Assembly (NCBI GenBank): GCA_020638905.1
Contig: JACKHP010000030.1
Location: forward strand, 1-50,487
Length of the DNA: 50,487 bases
Direction: 5' to 3'
Origin: Planctomycetota bacterium
Lineage (GTDB): Bacteria; Planctomycetota; B15-G4
The notes beneath the pieces are model-generated. The model saw only the letters and a list, made by a program, of their open reading frames with translations, had not been told where the DNA came from and did not search any database. The position numbers and the translations under genes are program-made. Below, in pieces: positions 24,790 to 32,075 of the stretch (position 1 is its first letter; each line of letters begins with the position of its first letter).

Positions 24790-25850
24790 GCACCATGATG
24801 CTCACCGCGAACCTGCCGTCCGACGACGAGATGTACCGAGCCCTCGTGCGCAAGGACCCGTCCTACGACGGGGTCTTCCTCGCGGGAATCACGAGCACGG
24901 GCATCTTCTGCCGCCCCGTGTGCCCGGCGCGCAAGCCGCGGCGCGAGAACGTGCGCTTCTTCGGCGCCGCGCAGGCCGCGCTCGCCGCGGGATTCCGGCC
25001 CTGCCTGCGCTGTCGTCCGCTCGCGCGGCCGGGCAGCGAGCCGGCGTGGCTGCAGCCGCTGCTCGCGGAGGTCGAGCGCGATCCGCAGTGTCGCCTCACC
25101 GACGCCGACCTGCGCGCGCTCGAGCTCGACCCGGTGCGCGTGCGGCGCTGGTTCCGTGCGCATCACGGACTCACCTTCCATGCCTGGCTGCGCGCACGGC
25201 GGCTCGTGGCCGCGCAGGCGCGGCTCGGGAAGGGCGACGACCTGCTCGCGGTCGGCTTCGAGCACGGCTTCGACTCGACGAGCGGCTTCCGCGACGCGTA
25301 CGCGCGCCTGTTCGGCAGGCCGCCGGGACGCGGGCGCGGCCAGCGCGTGCTGGCCGTGACGCGCTTTCCGACGCCGCTCGGACCGATGGTCGCCGCCGCC
25401 TGCGACGAAGGAGTCGCGCTGCTCGAGTTCGCCGACCGGACGCGCCTGCCCGAGCAGCTGCGGCGCGTCGCGCAGCGGCTCGACGCGACGCACGCGCCGG
25501 GCGACCACGTCCACCTGGCACGCCTCGTCGACGAGCTCGAGGCGTACTTCGACCGACGGCTCGTGCGCTTCGGCGTCCCGCTCGCGCAACCCGGCACCGA
25601 CTTCCAGCGCGCGGTCTGGACGCGGCTGCGCGCCATCCCCCACGGCGAGACGCTCTCGTACGAGGCGCTCGCGCGCGACATCGGCCACGCCGGCGCGTGT
25701 CGTGCGGTCGGCCGCGCGAACGGCGACAATCCGCTGGCGATCGTCGTCCCGTGCCACCGCGTGGTGGGCGCCGACGGACGCCTCACCGGCTACGGCGGCG
25801 GACTCTGGCGCAAGCAGGCCCTGCTCGACCACGAGCGCGGCGCGGGGTGA
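24786..25850 (+). CDS. ada: Bifunctional Ada: methylphosphotriester-sensing AraC regulator / O6-methylguanine-DNA methyltransferase
   Basis: A 354-residue protein, the usual length of Ada, from a GTG at 24786 that overlaps the RND gene's stop. The N-terminal zinc domain carries four Cys: Cys42 and Cys46 in 'FCRPVC', Cys73 and Cys76 in 'CLRCRP'. In characterised Ada the first is the acceptor for methyl groups from phosphotriesters. The AraC-type helix-turn-helix region spans ~85-180 ('VRVRRWFRAHHGLTFHAWLR', 'GFEHGFDSTSGFRDAY'). The C-terminal methyltransferase (~187-350) has the acceptor motif PCHRV with Cys323 and an upstream 'IPHGETLSYEALA'. It repairs alkylated DNA and, once methylated, should activate the adaptive response. 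No other alkylation-repair gene is nearby; translational coupling to a membrane exporter is unusual. Confidence 0.95.
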   Translation: MSTMMLTANLPSDDEMYRALVRKDPSYDGVFLAGITSTGIFCRPVCPARKPRRENVRFFGAAQAALAAGFRPCLRCRPLARPGSEPAWLQPLLAEVERDPQCRLTDADLRALELDPVRVRRWFRAHHGLTFHAWLRARRLVAAQARLGKGDDLLAVGFEHGFDSTSGFRDAYARLFGRPPGRGRGQRVLAVTRFPTPLGPMVAAACDEGVALLEFADRTRLPEQLRRVAQRLDATHAPGDHVHLARLVDELEAYFDRRLVRFGVPLAQPGTDFQRAVWTRLRAIPHGETLSYEALARDIGHAGACRAVGRANGDNPLAIVVPCHRVVGADGRLTGYGGGLWRKQALLDHERGAG

Positions 25851-25890
25851 CGCGCGACTCCCTTGCGGACCCAGCCGCACGCGCAGCGAG

Positions 25891-26517
25891 CTAGACGTCC
25901 CTCTCCTCGACCGTGAGATCGACCTGGTCGATGCGCTCGACGTCGCCCCACGTCAGGTCGCCGCGCGGTCTCATGCGGAGGACGTGCCGCTTCATGGGAC
26001 TCGCCAGCGTCGACTCGCTGAACGGCACCCTGGCGACGTCGGGCAGCACGTCGAGATCGAGCGTGAAGAAGAACTCGAACGGAGCCGTGCCCGCGCACTC
26101 CACCTCCCGCACCTGGATCGACGACGAGACGAGGCGGCTGCACGTCTCGCCGGCGAGATTCACGACCGCGTCGAGGGCCACCACGACGACACGCACGCTG
26201 TCCTGCTGGGCGTCCTCGGGGAGATACGCGCCGGTCAGGACCGCGATGCCCTGGAGCAGCACCGCCTCGTCGACGTCTTCGAAGAACGGGAGCGTCACGC
26301 CCGTGGGCGCGATCGCCGCGGAGCGCGCCTCGTCGAGGACGCCGAGCGCCCGCGCCATCGCGGCCAGGCGTGGACCCTCGACGCCGCGATGGTCGACCGC
26401 GGCCCGTTCGCCCACACAGCCGACGACGCACGAGAGTCCGACGAGCAGTGCCGCGTGCACCGCAATCCTGGCCGCCGACGCGCACTTCACAGCTCCACGG
26501 CTTCCCACGACGCTCAT
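25891..26517 (-). CDS. Hypothetical lipoprotein
   Basis: A 208-residue protein from ATG 26517, supported by GGGAGG about 8 nt upstream; the longer open frame upstream lacks a signal. The N-terminus is a lipoprotein signal with two possible lipid sites, Cys30 ('LVGLSC') or Cys34 ('CVVGC'). The mature part has a helical start ('GPRLAAMARALGVLDEARSA'), then beta-rich sequence including 'QDSVRVVVVALDAVVNLAGE' and a C-terminal 'DLTWGDVERIDQVDLTV'. No family is recognised. It is convergent with ada and separated by 174 bp from the ThuA-DUF1080 gene upstream on the same strand. Confidence 0.6.
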   Translation of the reverse strand: MSVVGSRGAVKCASAARIAVHAALLVGLSCVVGCVGERAAVDHRGVEGPRLAAMARALGVLDEARSAAIAPTGVTLPFFEDVDEAVLLQGIAVLTGAYLPEDAQQDSVRVVVVALDAVVNLAGETCSRLVSSSIQVREVECAGTAPFEFFFTLDLDVLPDVARVPFSESTLASPMKRHVLRMRPRGDLTWGDVERIDQVDLTVEERDV

Positions 26518-26691
26518 CCGCTCGTCCTCCCGTGAGGTGACGCCGGAGTCCACCTCCGACGTGACCGTCCGATAGGTCTTCGCGGATGGGTCGTAACCGG
26601 GCGGGCGCAGAGCGGATCGTCCGCCCGCGGCGGCGCCGGTCACCTCGTGGCGGACGTTGCCTCGGCGCGGCGCAGGATGGCCCCGCGCCTC

Positions 26692-28149
26692 TCAGCCGCC
26701 GAGCGGCAGCACCCACACGTTGCGGTAGCGCACGAGGTTGCCGTGGTCCTGCAGCAGCAGCGGACCGTCCGCCGCGGCCTCGGCGTCGCCGCCGGCCGTG
26801 GGACCGGGCACGTCGGTGTCGTCGTGCACGAGGCGTCCGTTGTGCCAGACCGAGAGCCGCGCGTCGGCGGTCTTCGCACCCGCGGCGTCGAAGCGCGGCG
26901 CCGTGTAGCGGATGTCGTACGACTGCCAGCGTCCCGGACGACGGCAGGCGTTCACGGCGGGCACCTCGACGCCGTAGATCGCGGCGCAGTCGCCCATTCC
27001 CGGAGCCAGGCCGTACGAGTCGAGCACCTGCACCTCGTAGCGTCCCGCGACGTACACGCCGCTGTTGCCGCGCGCCTGGCCGGTCACCGACGGATCGAGC
27101 TCGGGCGTCATGAACTCGACGTGGACGAGCGCGTCGCCGAAGGTGTCGTGCGAGACGATGTCCCCCGCCCCCGGCACGACCTCCAGGCTGCCGTCGGGCA
27201 ACGCCTTCCAGCCCGCGTCGCCGCCACCGCGCTTGCCGAAGGCGGCGTCCGATCCGTCGGGACCGACGAGCACGAGCGCGCCGTCGGGCGCGCGCGCCGG
27301 GTGCTCGGGGCCGTCGAGCGCCCAGCCGATGCCGCCCAGCAGCAGGTGCTGGAAGCGCGCGTCGGCCCACACCTCGGGGCGGTGTCCGAGCGCGGTGTAG
27401 AAGACACGTCCCTCGCCGAACGGCCGGCACCACGTGTTCGCGTAGTCGCCGTCGGCGCGCTTGCCCTTGCTCGCATCGATGCTGCCCGTGTCGAGCGACA
27501 CGAGCACGTCGGTCGGGAAGCGCTGGAAGTCGCGGAACTGGTAGATCTCGTCGGTGATCGAGAGCCGCGCGCCGAGCCCGCGCGTGGCCGGGTGGTCCTC
27601 GGCCTCGACGTTCAGCGTGACCTTCTCGTGCCACGGATGGCCGTCGAACGTGCCGCCCAGCATGGCGAGGTACGGCGGGTACTCGTAGAACGTGTCGGCC
27701 GCGCAGTGGACGCCGACGAACGCGCCGCCGTGGGCGACCCACGCGACGAGCGCGTCCTTGTCGGCCGGCGCCAGCGGCAGCTCGCCGGTGGTGTAGAACA
27801 CGATCGCGTCCCAGCCGTCGAGCCCCGCGGCCGCGAGCGACGTGGGATCCTGGCTGCAGACGACGTCGAAGCGTCCCTCGGCCATCGCGACGAGCGCGGC
27901 CTCGGCGGTGGCGAGCGTGTCGGGCGCGGAACGCTTGACGACGTCGTGCACGTAGCCCGCCGACTGCGTGTAGAAGAGCACGCGCGGCATCGCGGGAGTC
28001 GCGGTGGCATCCGGCGTGGCGGTCGCAGCCGGATCGGCCTTGTGCGCCGCGCCGGCGTCCTGGGCGGCGAGGGGCGACGCGGCCAGCGGCAGCGCCACGA
28101 GCCACGCGACCAGGCGGGCGAGAGCAAGGGCGGGACGAGAGCTGCGCAT
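26692..28149 (-). CDS. Secreted ThuA-DUF1080 (3-keto-disaccharide hydrolase-like) fusion
   Basis: A 485-residue exported protein from ATG 28149 with GGTGGAG about 10 nt upstream. The signal peptide ends 'SPLAAQ' (residue 30) and is followed by a Thr/Ala/Pro linker. ThuA-like domain (~54-285): 'PRVLFYTQSAGYVHD', 'FVGVHCAADTFYEYPPY', 'GTFDGHPWHEKV' and 'GRVFYTALGH', a glutamine-amidotransferase-like fold linked to trehalose/sugar utilisation. DUF1080 domain (~290-485), now assigned to 3-keto-disaccharide hydrolases: 'GDIVSHDTFGDALVHVEF', 'GNSGVYVAGRYEVQVLDSYG' and 'GRWQSYDIRYTAPRF', ending 'LLQDHGNLVRYRNVWVLPL'. It probably processes oxidised (3-keto) glycosides in the periplasm. The Tat isomerase-like protein and the GH29 enzyme in this window fit a sugar-scavenging lifestyle. 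The fused arrangement occurs in Planctomycetota and Bacteroidota. Confidence 0.9.
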   Translation of the reverse strand: MRSSRPALALARLVAWLVALPLAASPLAAQDAGAAHKADPAATATPDATATPAMPRVLFYTQSAGYVHDVVKRSAPDTLATAEAALVAMAEGRFDVVCSQDPTSLAAAGLDGWDAIVFYTTGELPLAPADKDALVAWVAHGGAFVGVHCAADTFYEYPPYLAMLGGTFDGHPWHEKVTLNVEAEDHPATRGLGARLSITDEIYQFRDFQRFPTDVLVSLDTGSIDASKGKRADGDYANTWCRPFGEGRVFYTALGHRPEVWADARFQHLLLGGIGWALDGPEHPARAPDGALVLVGPDGSDAAFGKRGGGDAGWKALPDGSLEVVPGAGDIVSHDTFGDALVHVEFMTPELDPSVTGQARGNSGVYVAGRYEVQVLDSYGLAPGMGDCAAIYGVEVPAVNACRRPGRWQSYDIRYTAPRFDAAGAKTADARLSVWHNGRLVHDDTDVPGPTAGGDAEAAADGPLLLQDHGNLVRYRNVWVLPLGG

Positions 28150-28216
28150 GGGGCGATCTCCACCGGCGAGGGGATCCCGAGGGTCGCCGAGCGTGGGTCG
28201 CGCCGCAAGGGCCCGG

Positions 28217-28257
28217 GCCCGCCGGGGCTCTCGCGGCGGCCCGCCGGGGCTCTCGCG
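28217..28257. repeat. Two 19-bp direct repeats, period 22 bp
   Basis: GCCCGCCGGGGCTCTCGCG occurs at 28217-28235 and 28239-28257 in the 211-bp gap between the divergent ThuA-DUF1080 and TraB/GumN genes. Two helical turns of spacing would suit tandem binding of a regulator. Confidence 0.5.
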
Positions 28258-28325
28258 CCCGCGCGGTGGGTCCCGTGCGCGGACGTGTCACCGACGGGAC
28301 GTCGGGCGATCGGCGTCACGCGGGC

Positions 28326-28331
28326 TACTCT
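28326..28331 (+). promoter_or_regulatory. Candidate -10 element TACTCT
   Basis: GGCTACTCTGGG contains TACTCT, 29 bp before the ATG at 28361. Confidence 0.45.
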
Positions 28332-28360
28332 GGGCGTCCCCGTCCACCGAGGTGCACCGC

Positions 28361-29392
28361 ATGCCGCTCGTCCTGCTCGTCCTGCTGCTGTCCACGCTGC
28401 TCTCGGGCGTACTCGGACCCGTCACGCGTGCCGCGCGGCCGCAGGACGCGACGCCGGCGCCCGTCGGCGCGCGCGCAGCCGAAGCCGAAGCAGAAGCCGA
28501 AGTCGCGACCGAGGCCGACGTCGACGCGCTCCTCCCCACCGAGCATCCTTTCCTCTGGCGCATCGAGGGCGACCCGCCGAGCTGGCTGTACGGGACGATG
28601 CATGTCGGCGACCCGCGCCTGCTCGCGCTGCCCGACGCGGTCGTCTCGGCGCTCGACGCCAGCGACGCGCTGTACGTCGAGATCCCGTTCGACATGGGCA
28701 CGATGGCCAAGGCCAGCGCGGCGTCGTTCCTGCCGCTCGGCACGAGCCTCGGCGACCTGCTGCCCGAGGCCACGCTGGCCCGGCTGAAGGACTTCCTCGA
28801 CGCGCACCACCTGCCCTTCGCGGCGGTGCAGCAACTTCGTCCGTGGGCCCTCTCGGTGACGCTCCCGATGCTCGTCGATCCCCCGTCGCCCGAGGCGGGC
28901 GCGCCGCTCGACCTGACGCTCTGGGGCATGGCCGGCGAACTCGGCAAGGACCGCGGCGCGCTGGAGACCGTCGAGCAGCAGATCGGACTCTTCGAGCACA
29001 CCTCGCTCGAGGAGCAGGCACGCATGATCGAATCGAGCCTCGACCAGATCGAGAAGGCCGCCGCCGAAGGCCGCTCGCCCAACGAGGCGCTGCTGCGCGA
29101 CTACCTGGCGGGCGACGCCGACGCACTGCTGAACATGGCCGACGCCGAGTCGGAGTCCGACGACACGACCGAGGAGTCGGCGCGCTTCGAGCGCAACCTC
29201 GTCGTCGACCGCAACATGGTCATGCTCGACGGCATCCTCGACCTGCTCGACGACCATCCGGGCAAGAGCTTCTTCTTCGCCGTGGGCGCCCTGCACCAGG
29301 TCGGACCCTACGGACTCGCCGCGCTGCTCGAGGCCGAGGGCTTCGACGTGACGCGCATCGGCGCGCCGGAGGTCGTGGCGGCGGGTCCGTGA
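28361..29392 (+). CDS. TraB/GumN-family exported protein
   Basis: A 343-residue protein from ATG 28361. A signal peptide (MPLVLLVLLLSTLLSGVLG) precedes a low-complexity Glu-Ala run (~40-48) encoded by GAAGCC-type units. The TraB/GumN fold is marked by 'WRIEGDPPSWLYGTMHVGD' with the conserved GTMH (His81), 'DALYVEIPFD' with a conserved Glu, and the C-terminal 'AVGALHQVGPYGLAALL' matching the family's last motif. The family is thought to be a metal-dependent protease-like fold related to Tiki; the substrate in bacteria is unknown. The middle region (~190-285) is helical and acidic. It stands alone: divergent upstream neighbour, convergent downstream one. Confidence 0.82.
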   Translation: MPLVLLVLLLSTLLSGVLGPVTRAARPQDATPAPVGARAAEAEAEAEVATEADVDALLPTEHPFLWRIEGDPPSWLYGTMHVGDPRLLALPDAVVSALDASDALYVEIPFDMGTMAKASAASFLPLGTSLGDLLPEATLARLKDFLDAHHLPFAAVQQLRPWALSVTLPMLVDPPSPEAGAPLDLTLWGMAGELGKDRGALETVEQQIGLFEHTSLEEQARMIESSLDQIEKAAAEGRSPNEALLRDYLAGDADALLNMADAESESDDTTEESARFERNLVVDRNMVMLDGILDLLDDHPGKSFFFAVGALHQVGPYGLAALLEAEGFDVTRIGAPEVVAAGP

Positions 29393-29453
29393 AGGAACCA
29401 CGGCATGGCCCGAGCGTGGCAGCGGGGTTGGGGACACGGCTGGAATGAACTGG

Positions 29454-29469
29454 CCGGGTCTCCACCCGG
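29454..29469. terminator. Candidate terminator hairpin
   Basis: CCGGGT (29454-29459) and ACCCGG (29464-29469) pair around CTCC, 62 bp after the TraB/GumN stop. The rest of the gap 29393-29684 shows no supported gene. Confidence 0.4.
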
Positions 29470-29684
29470 GGGGATAGCCGACGCCCGACGATGCTCGGCG
29501 CTTGCGAGCGTCCAGCAACCGGAGAGGAGCGCATGCAGCAGTCGAGCGCGAGATCGGCGTCTTCAGGACGGTTCCCGCATTCTCCTCGCGGACCTGCCCC
29601 GGCGTCGATCGAGCTCGAGGACACAGGCTCGAGCCGCTCGCGGTCGGAGCCGGGCGCCGCCTCCGCGTCAGGTGGCGCACCAGC

Positions 29685-32075
29685 TCACGGCGTGCGTCCA
29701 ACGACACCGTTCGTCGAGGAGAAGCCGAACGGACCGCCGGCATCGGGGAACCAGACCTGCCACCAGAGTTCGAGCCCGCTCGGCAGCCCGGGCGGCCACA
29801 CGAGCGGCAGAGTGAGCGCGCCTTGCGGACTCAGCGTCAGCCCCCCCACGACGAGGTCGGGCGCGGGTACGAGAGTCCCGAGCTTGAACGGTGCAGAGAG
29901 TTCGCTCGCGCCGAGGACCAGGAACCCGGTCCCCAGCGACGGCCCGCGCCTGATCGCGAGAGAGACATCGAATCCCTCGCACAGGTCGCCGGTGGGCGTG
30001 AGCGTCGGCGTACCGTTCGAGCCCGCGAGGCTGCCGCCGAGGTTCGTCCACGGGTTGATGACCGTCATGCGAGCGATGTAGGCCTCGTTCACTCCGTCGA
30101 AGACCGGGTCGAACGCGCCGGCTGTCACCGGGAATGACGGTGAGTACGTCGTCCCGACGAAGATCGCGCCACCACAGTCGTCACGGACCACGGCGTTGAT
30201 CGGCGCCCCCAACGCGCTCGGCTTGCTGAAGTAGCTGCCGTAGAGCAGTTCGGTTCCACCTGCGTCGAAGACCTGCACGAAGCCGTCGGAGAGCCCCCCG
30301 GTGAACGTCTTCTGGTACGCGTCGGGTGTCGTGGGGAGTTGACCAGCGGCCTCTTCTCCGACGAGCGTGATCCGACCGGAGGAGTCGAGGGCCATGTCGT
30401 ACGTCCCTATCCAGCCGTACTCACCCCAAAACGTGGTGAACAGGAACTGTGAACCGTCAGGTGCAACCCACGCCAGGACAGGCTGGGTCGTTCCAGGGCC
30501 GTAGAGATCACTGTATGCGCCGGGGGAGATTGGAAAATCTGGATCGCCGGTCATACCGCTCACCAGTATCGTGTCGTCAGGGAGTACATCGACGTAGCCT
30601 GCGCCCAACTTCATAAGGAAGGTGGCCCAGATCACTGCAGAGCCGTTGCTTGCAATACACAACAACACTCCGCCGCCCGGCCCGGTTGTCACGTCGAGGA
30701 CTCCTGGCGTAACCGGGAAGTCGACACTGTTCGTCCCACCCCCCACAATGATGTCGCCACTTGCGGTCACACCAACAGAATTGAAGCCATCATCGCCACT
30801 GCCGCCGATGTAGCCCGAGAAGTCGAGTTGCCCGTTCGCCGCAAACTGTGTCACGAAACCATCGCACTCAGGAAGATCGATCGGGCCGAAGCCTGGAGTC
30901 ACCGGAAAGGCGGGCGAGCACGTCCGACCGACGAGAACGACTTCGCCGCTCTCGCGAACATACATCGCCCTAGGGGCATCTGCCCCTCCTCCAGTGCCAC
31001 CGAGGTACGACGTCCACACTAGAGCAGACAGCGACGCATCGAGACGCGCGATGAAGCCGTCTTCCGTGCCGCCGCCATAGACCGTCTGAGCGACACCTGA
31101 CGTCACCGGGAAGTCGGCGGACCCCGTGCTCCCCGCGACGATCACGTCGTCGCCGCACAACGCGACGAGTTCCGCGACGTCGCGCAGGCTGCCGCCGAGG
31201 TAGGTCGCCGCGAGGAGCGTCGAGCCGTCTCCCGACAGGCGCGCGACGAAGGCGTCGTCGTCGTCTCCTCCCATCTGCCCGCCCGGCGTCGAGAGACTGC
31301 GCTGAACGGCTCCGGGCGTCACCGGAAAGTCGGTCGCATTCGTCAACCCGACGACGATGAGATCGCCCGAAGGACAGCGCACGATCTCCTTGGCCTCCTC
31401 ACCGTGGTTCGTCCCACCGAGGAACGTGGCCCAGGTGATGTCGACCTTGATCGGCGACGTCCCATCCGCCGCCGGATCGGCACCCTCGACGAGGACACGC
31501 CCCTGGATGAGTTGCCAGCGTGCAGAACCTGGGCGGGAGAGGCGCAACTCCCCCGACCCGGCCCGCAGACTCAATGCGCCGTCGTCGCGCACGTCGAGCG
31601 TCGCACCCTCGACACGCAGTCCCTTGCCCAGGCGAGGCGCGGGCATGCGCAAGGTCGCACCATCGGGCGTCGCATCGAGTTGCGGATCCCCGGCGCCACC
31701 CCAGTCGATTCCCGAGTACATGCGCAGGCCCGTCGCGGCGGACTCACGCCCCCGGAACACGTGATGCATGCCGGGCAGTGGGTCCCGCCCGGTCGGTTCT
31801 GAGGGGTCATCCGCATCCCACGCGAGGGAGATGCGCGCGCTTCCCCCGTCGTCTCGCGGGACGAGCACCACCAGTCCGTCGCGTTCGACGCCGATGCGCA
31901 CGCCTCCACGACGCAGGACGAAGCGCACATCGTGGCTCCACTGGCCGCCGTTCTCGAGGAAGCCGTGCGGCAAGACCGGGTAGACTTGCGCCGTCGCGGA
32001 TACGGCACACGCAAGCGCGATGCATGCCGGAACGAGAGTCTTCACGTACGTTGTCACGACGCTGCCGCAGTTCAT
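29685..32075 (-). CDS. Secreted SBBP beta-propeller repeat protein with C-terminal FKGG/SNA domain
   Basis: A 796-residue protein from ATG 32075, which overlaps the upstream gene's stop as ATGA. The signal peptide ends 'CAVSATAQ'. Residues ~31-215 match the N-terminal domain that usually precedes SBBP repeats ('GFLENGGQWSHDVRFVLRRG', 'IDWGGAGDPQLDATPDGATL'). SBBP repeats of ~55 residues follow, each with 'TFLGG' or 'SYLGG', a Gly-Asp turn and 'G.T.S.DFPVTPGA' (e.g. 'GSTGSADFPVTSGVAQ', 'GTTYSPSFPVTAGAFDP'). The last ~120 residues are the shared module: 'PWTNLGGSLAGSNGTPTL', 'LSAPFKLGTLVPAPDLVVGG' and terminal 'GFSSTNGVVGRTP', with Leu replacing the first Gly of FKGG. The gene's GC is visibly lower than its surroundings. 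Likely a large surface or extracellular binding protein. Confidence 0.85.
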   Translation of the reverse strand: MNCGSVVTTYVKTLVPACIALACAVSATAQVYPVLPHGFLENGGQWSHDVRFVLRRGGVRIGVERDGLVVLVPRDDGGSARISLAWDADDPSEPTGRDPLPGMHHVFRGRESAATGLRMYSGIDWGGAGDPQLDATPDGATLRMPAPRLGKGLRVEGATLDVRDDGALSLRAGSGELRLSRPGSARWQLIQGRVLVEGADPAADGTSPIKVDITWATFLGGTNHGEEAKEIVRCPSGDLIVVGLTNATDFPVTPGAVQRSLSTPGGQMGGDDDDAFVARLSGDGSTLLAATYLGGSLRDVAELVALCGDDVIVAGSTGSADFPVTSGVAQTVYGGGTEDGFIARLDASLSALVWTSYLGGTGGGADAPRAMYVRESGEVVLVGRTCSPAFPVTPGFGPIDLPECDGFVTQFAANGQLDFSGYIGGSGDDGFNSVGVTASGDIIVGGGTNSVDFPVTPGVLDVTTGPGGGVLLCIASNGSAVIWATFLMKLGAGYVDVLPDDTILVSGMTGDPDFPISPGAYSDLYGPGTTQPVLAWVAPDGSQFLFTTFWGEYGWIGTYDMALDSSGRITLVGEEAAGQLPTTPDAYQKTFTGGLSDGFVQVFDAGGTELLYGSYFSKPSALGAPINAVVRDDCGGAIFVGTTYSPSFPVTAGAFDPVFDGVNEAYIARMTVINPWTNLGGSLAGSNGTPTLTPTGDLCEGFDVSLAIRRGPSLGTGFLVLGASELSAPFKLGTLVPAPDLVVGGLTLSPQGALTLPLVWPPGLPSGLELWWQVWFPDAGGPFGFSSTNGVVGRTP

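Noticed and set aside
29393..29684. Several overlapping open frames after the TraB/GumN gene
   Set aside because: None has an RBS with a credible product; they are Arg/Ser-rich shadows that overlap the opposing SBBP gene.
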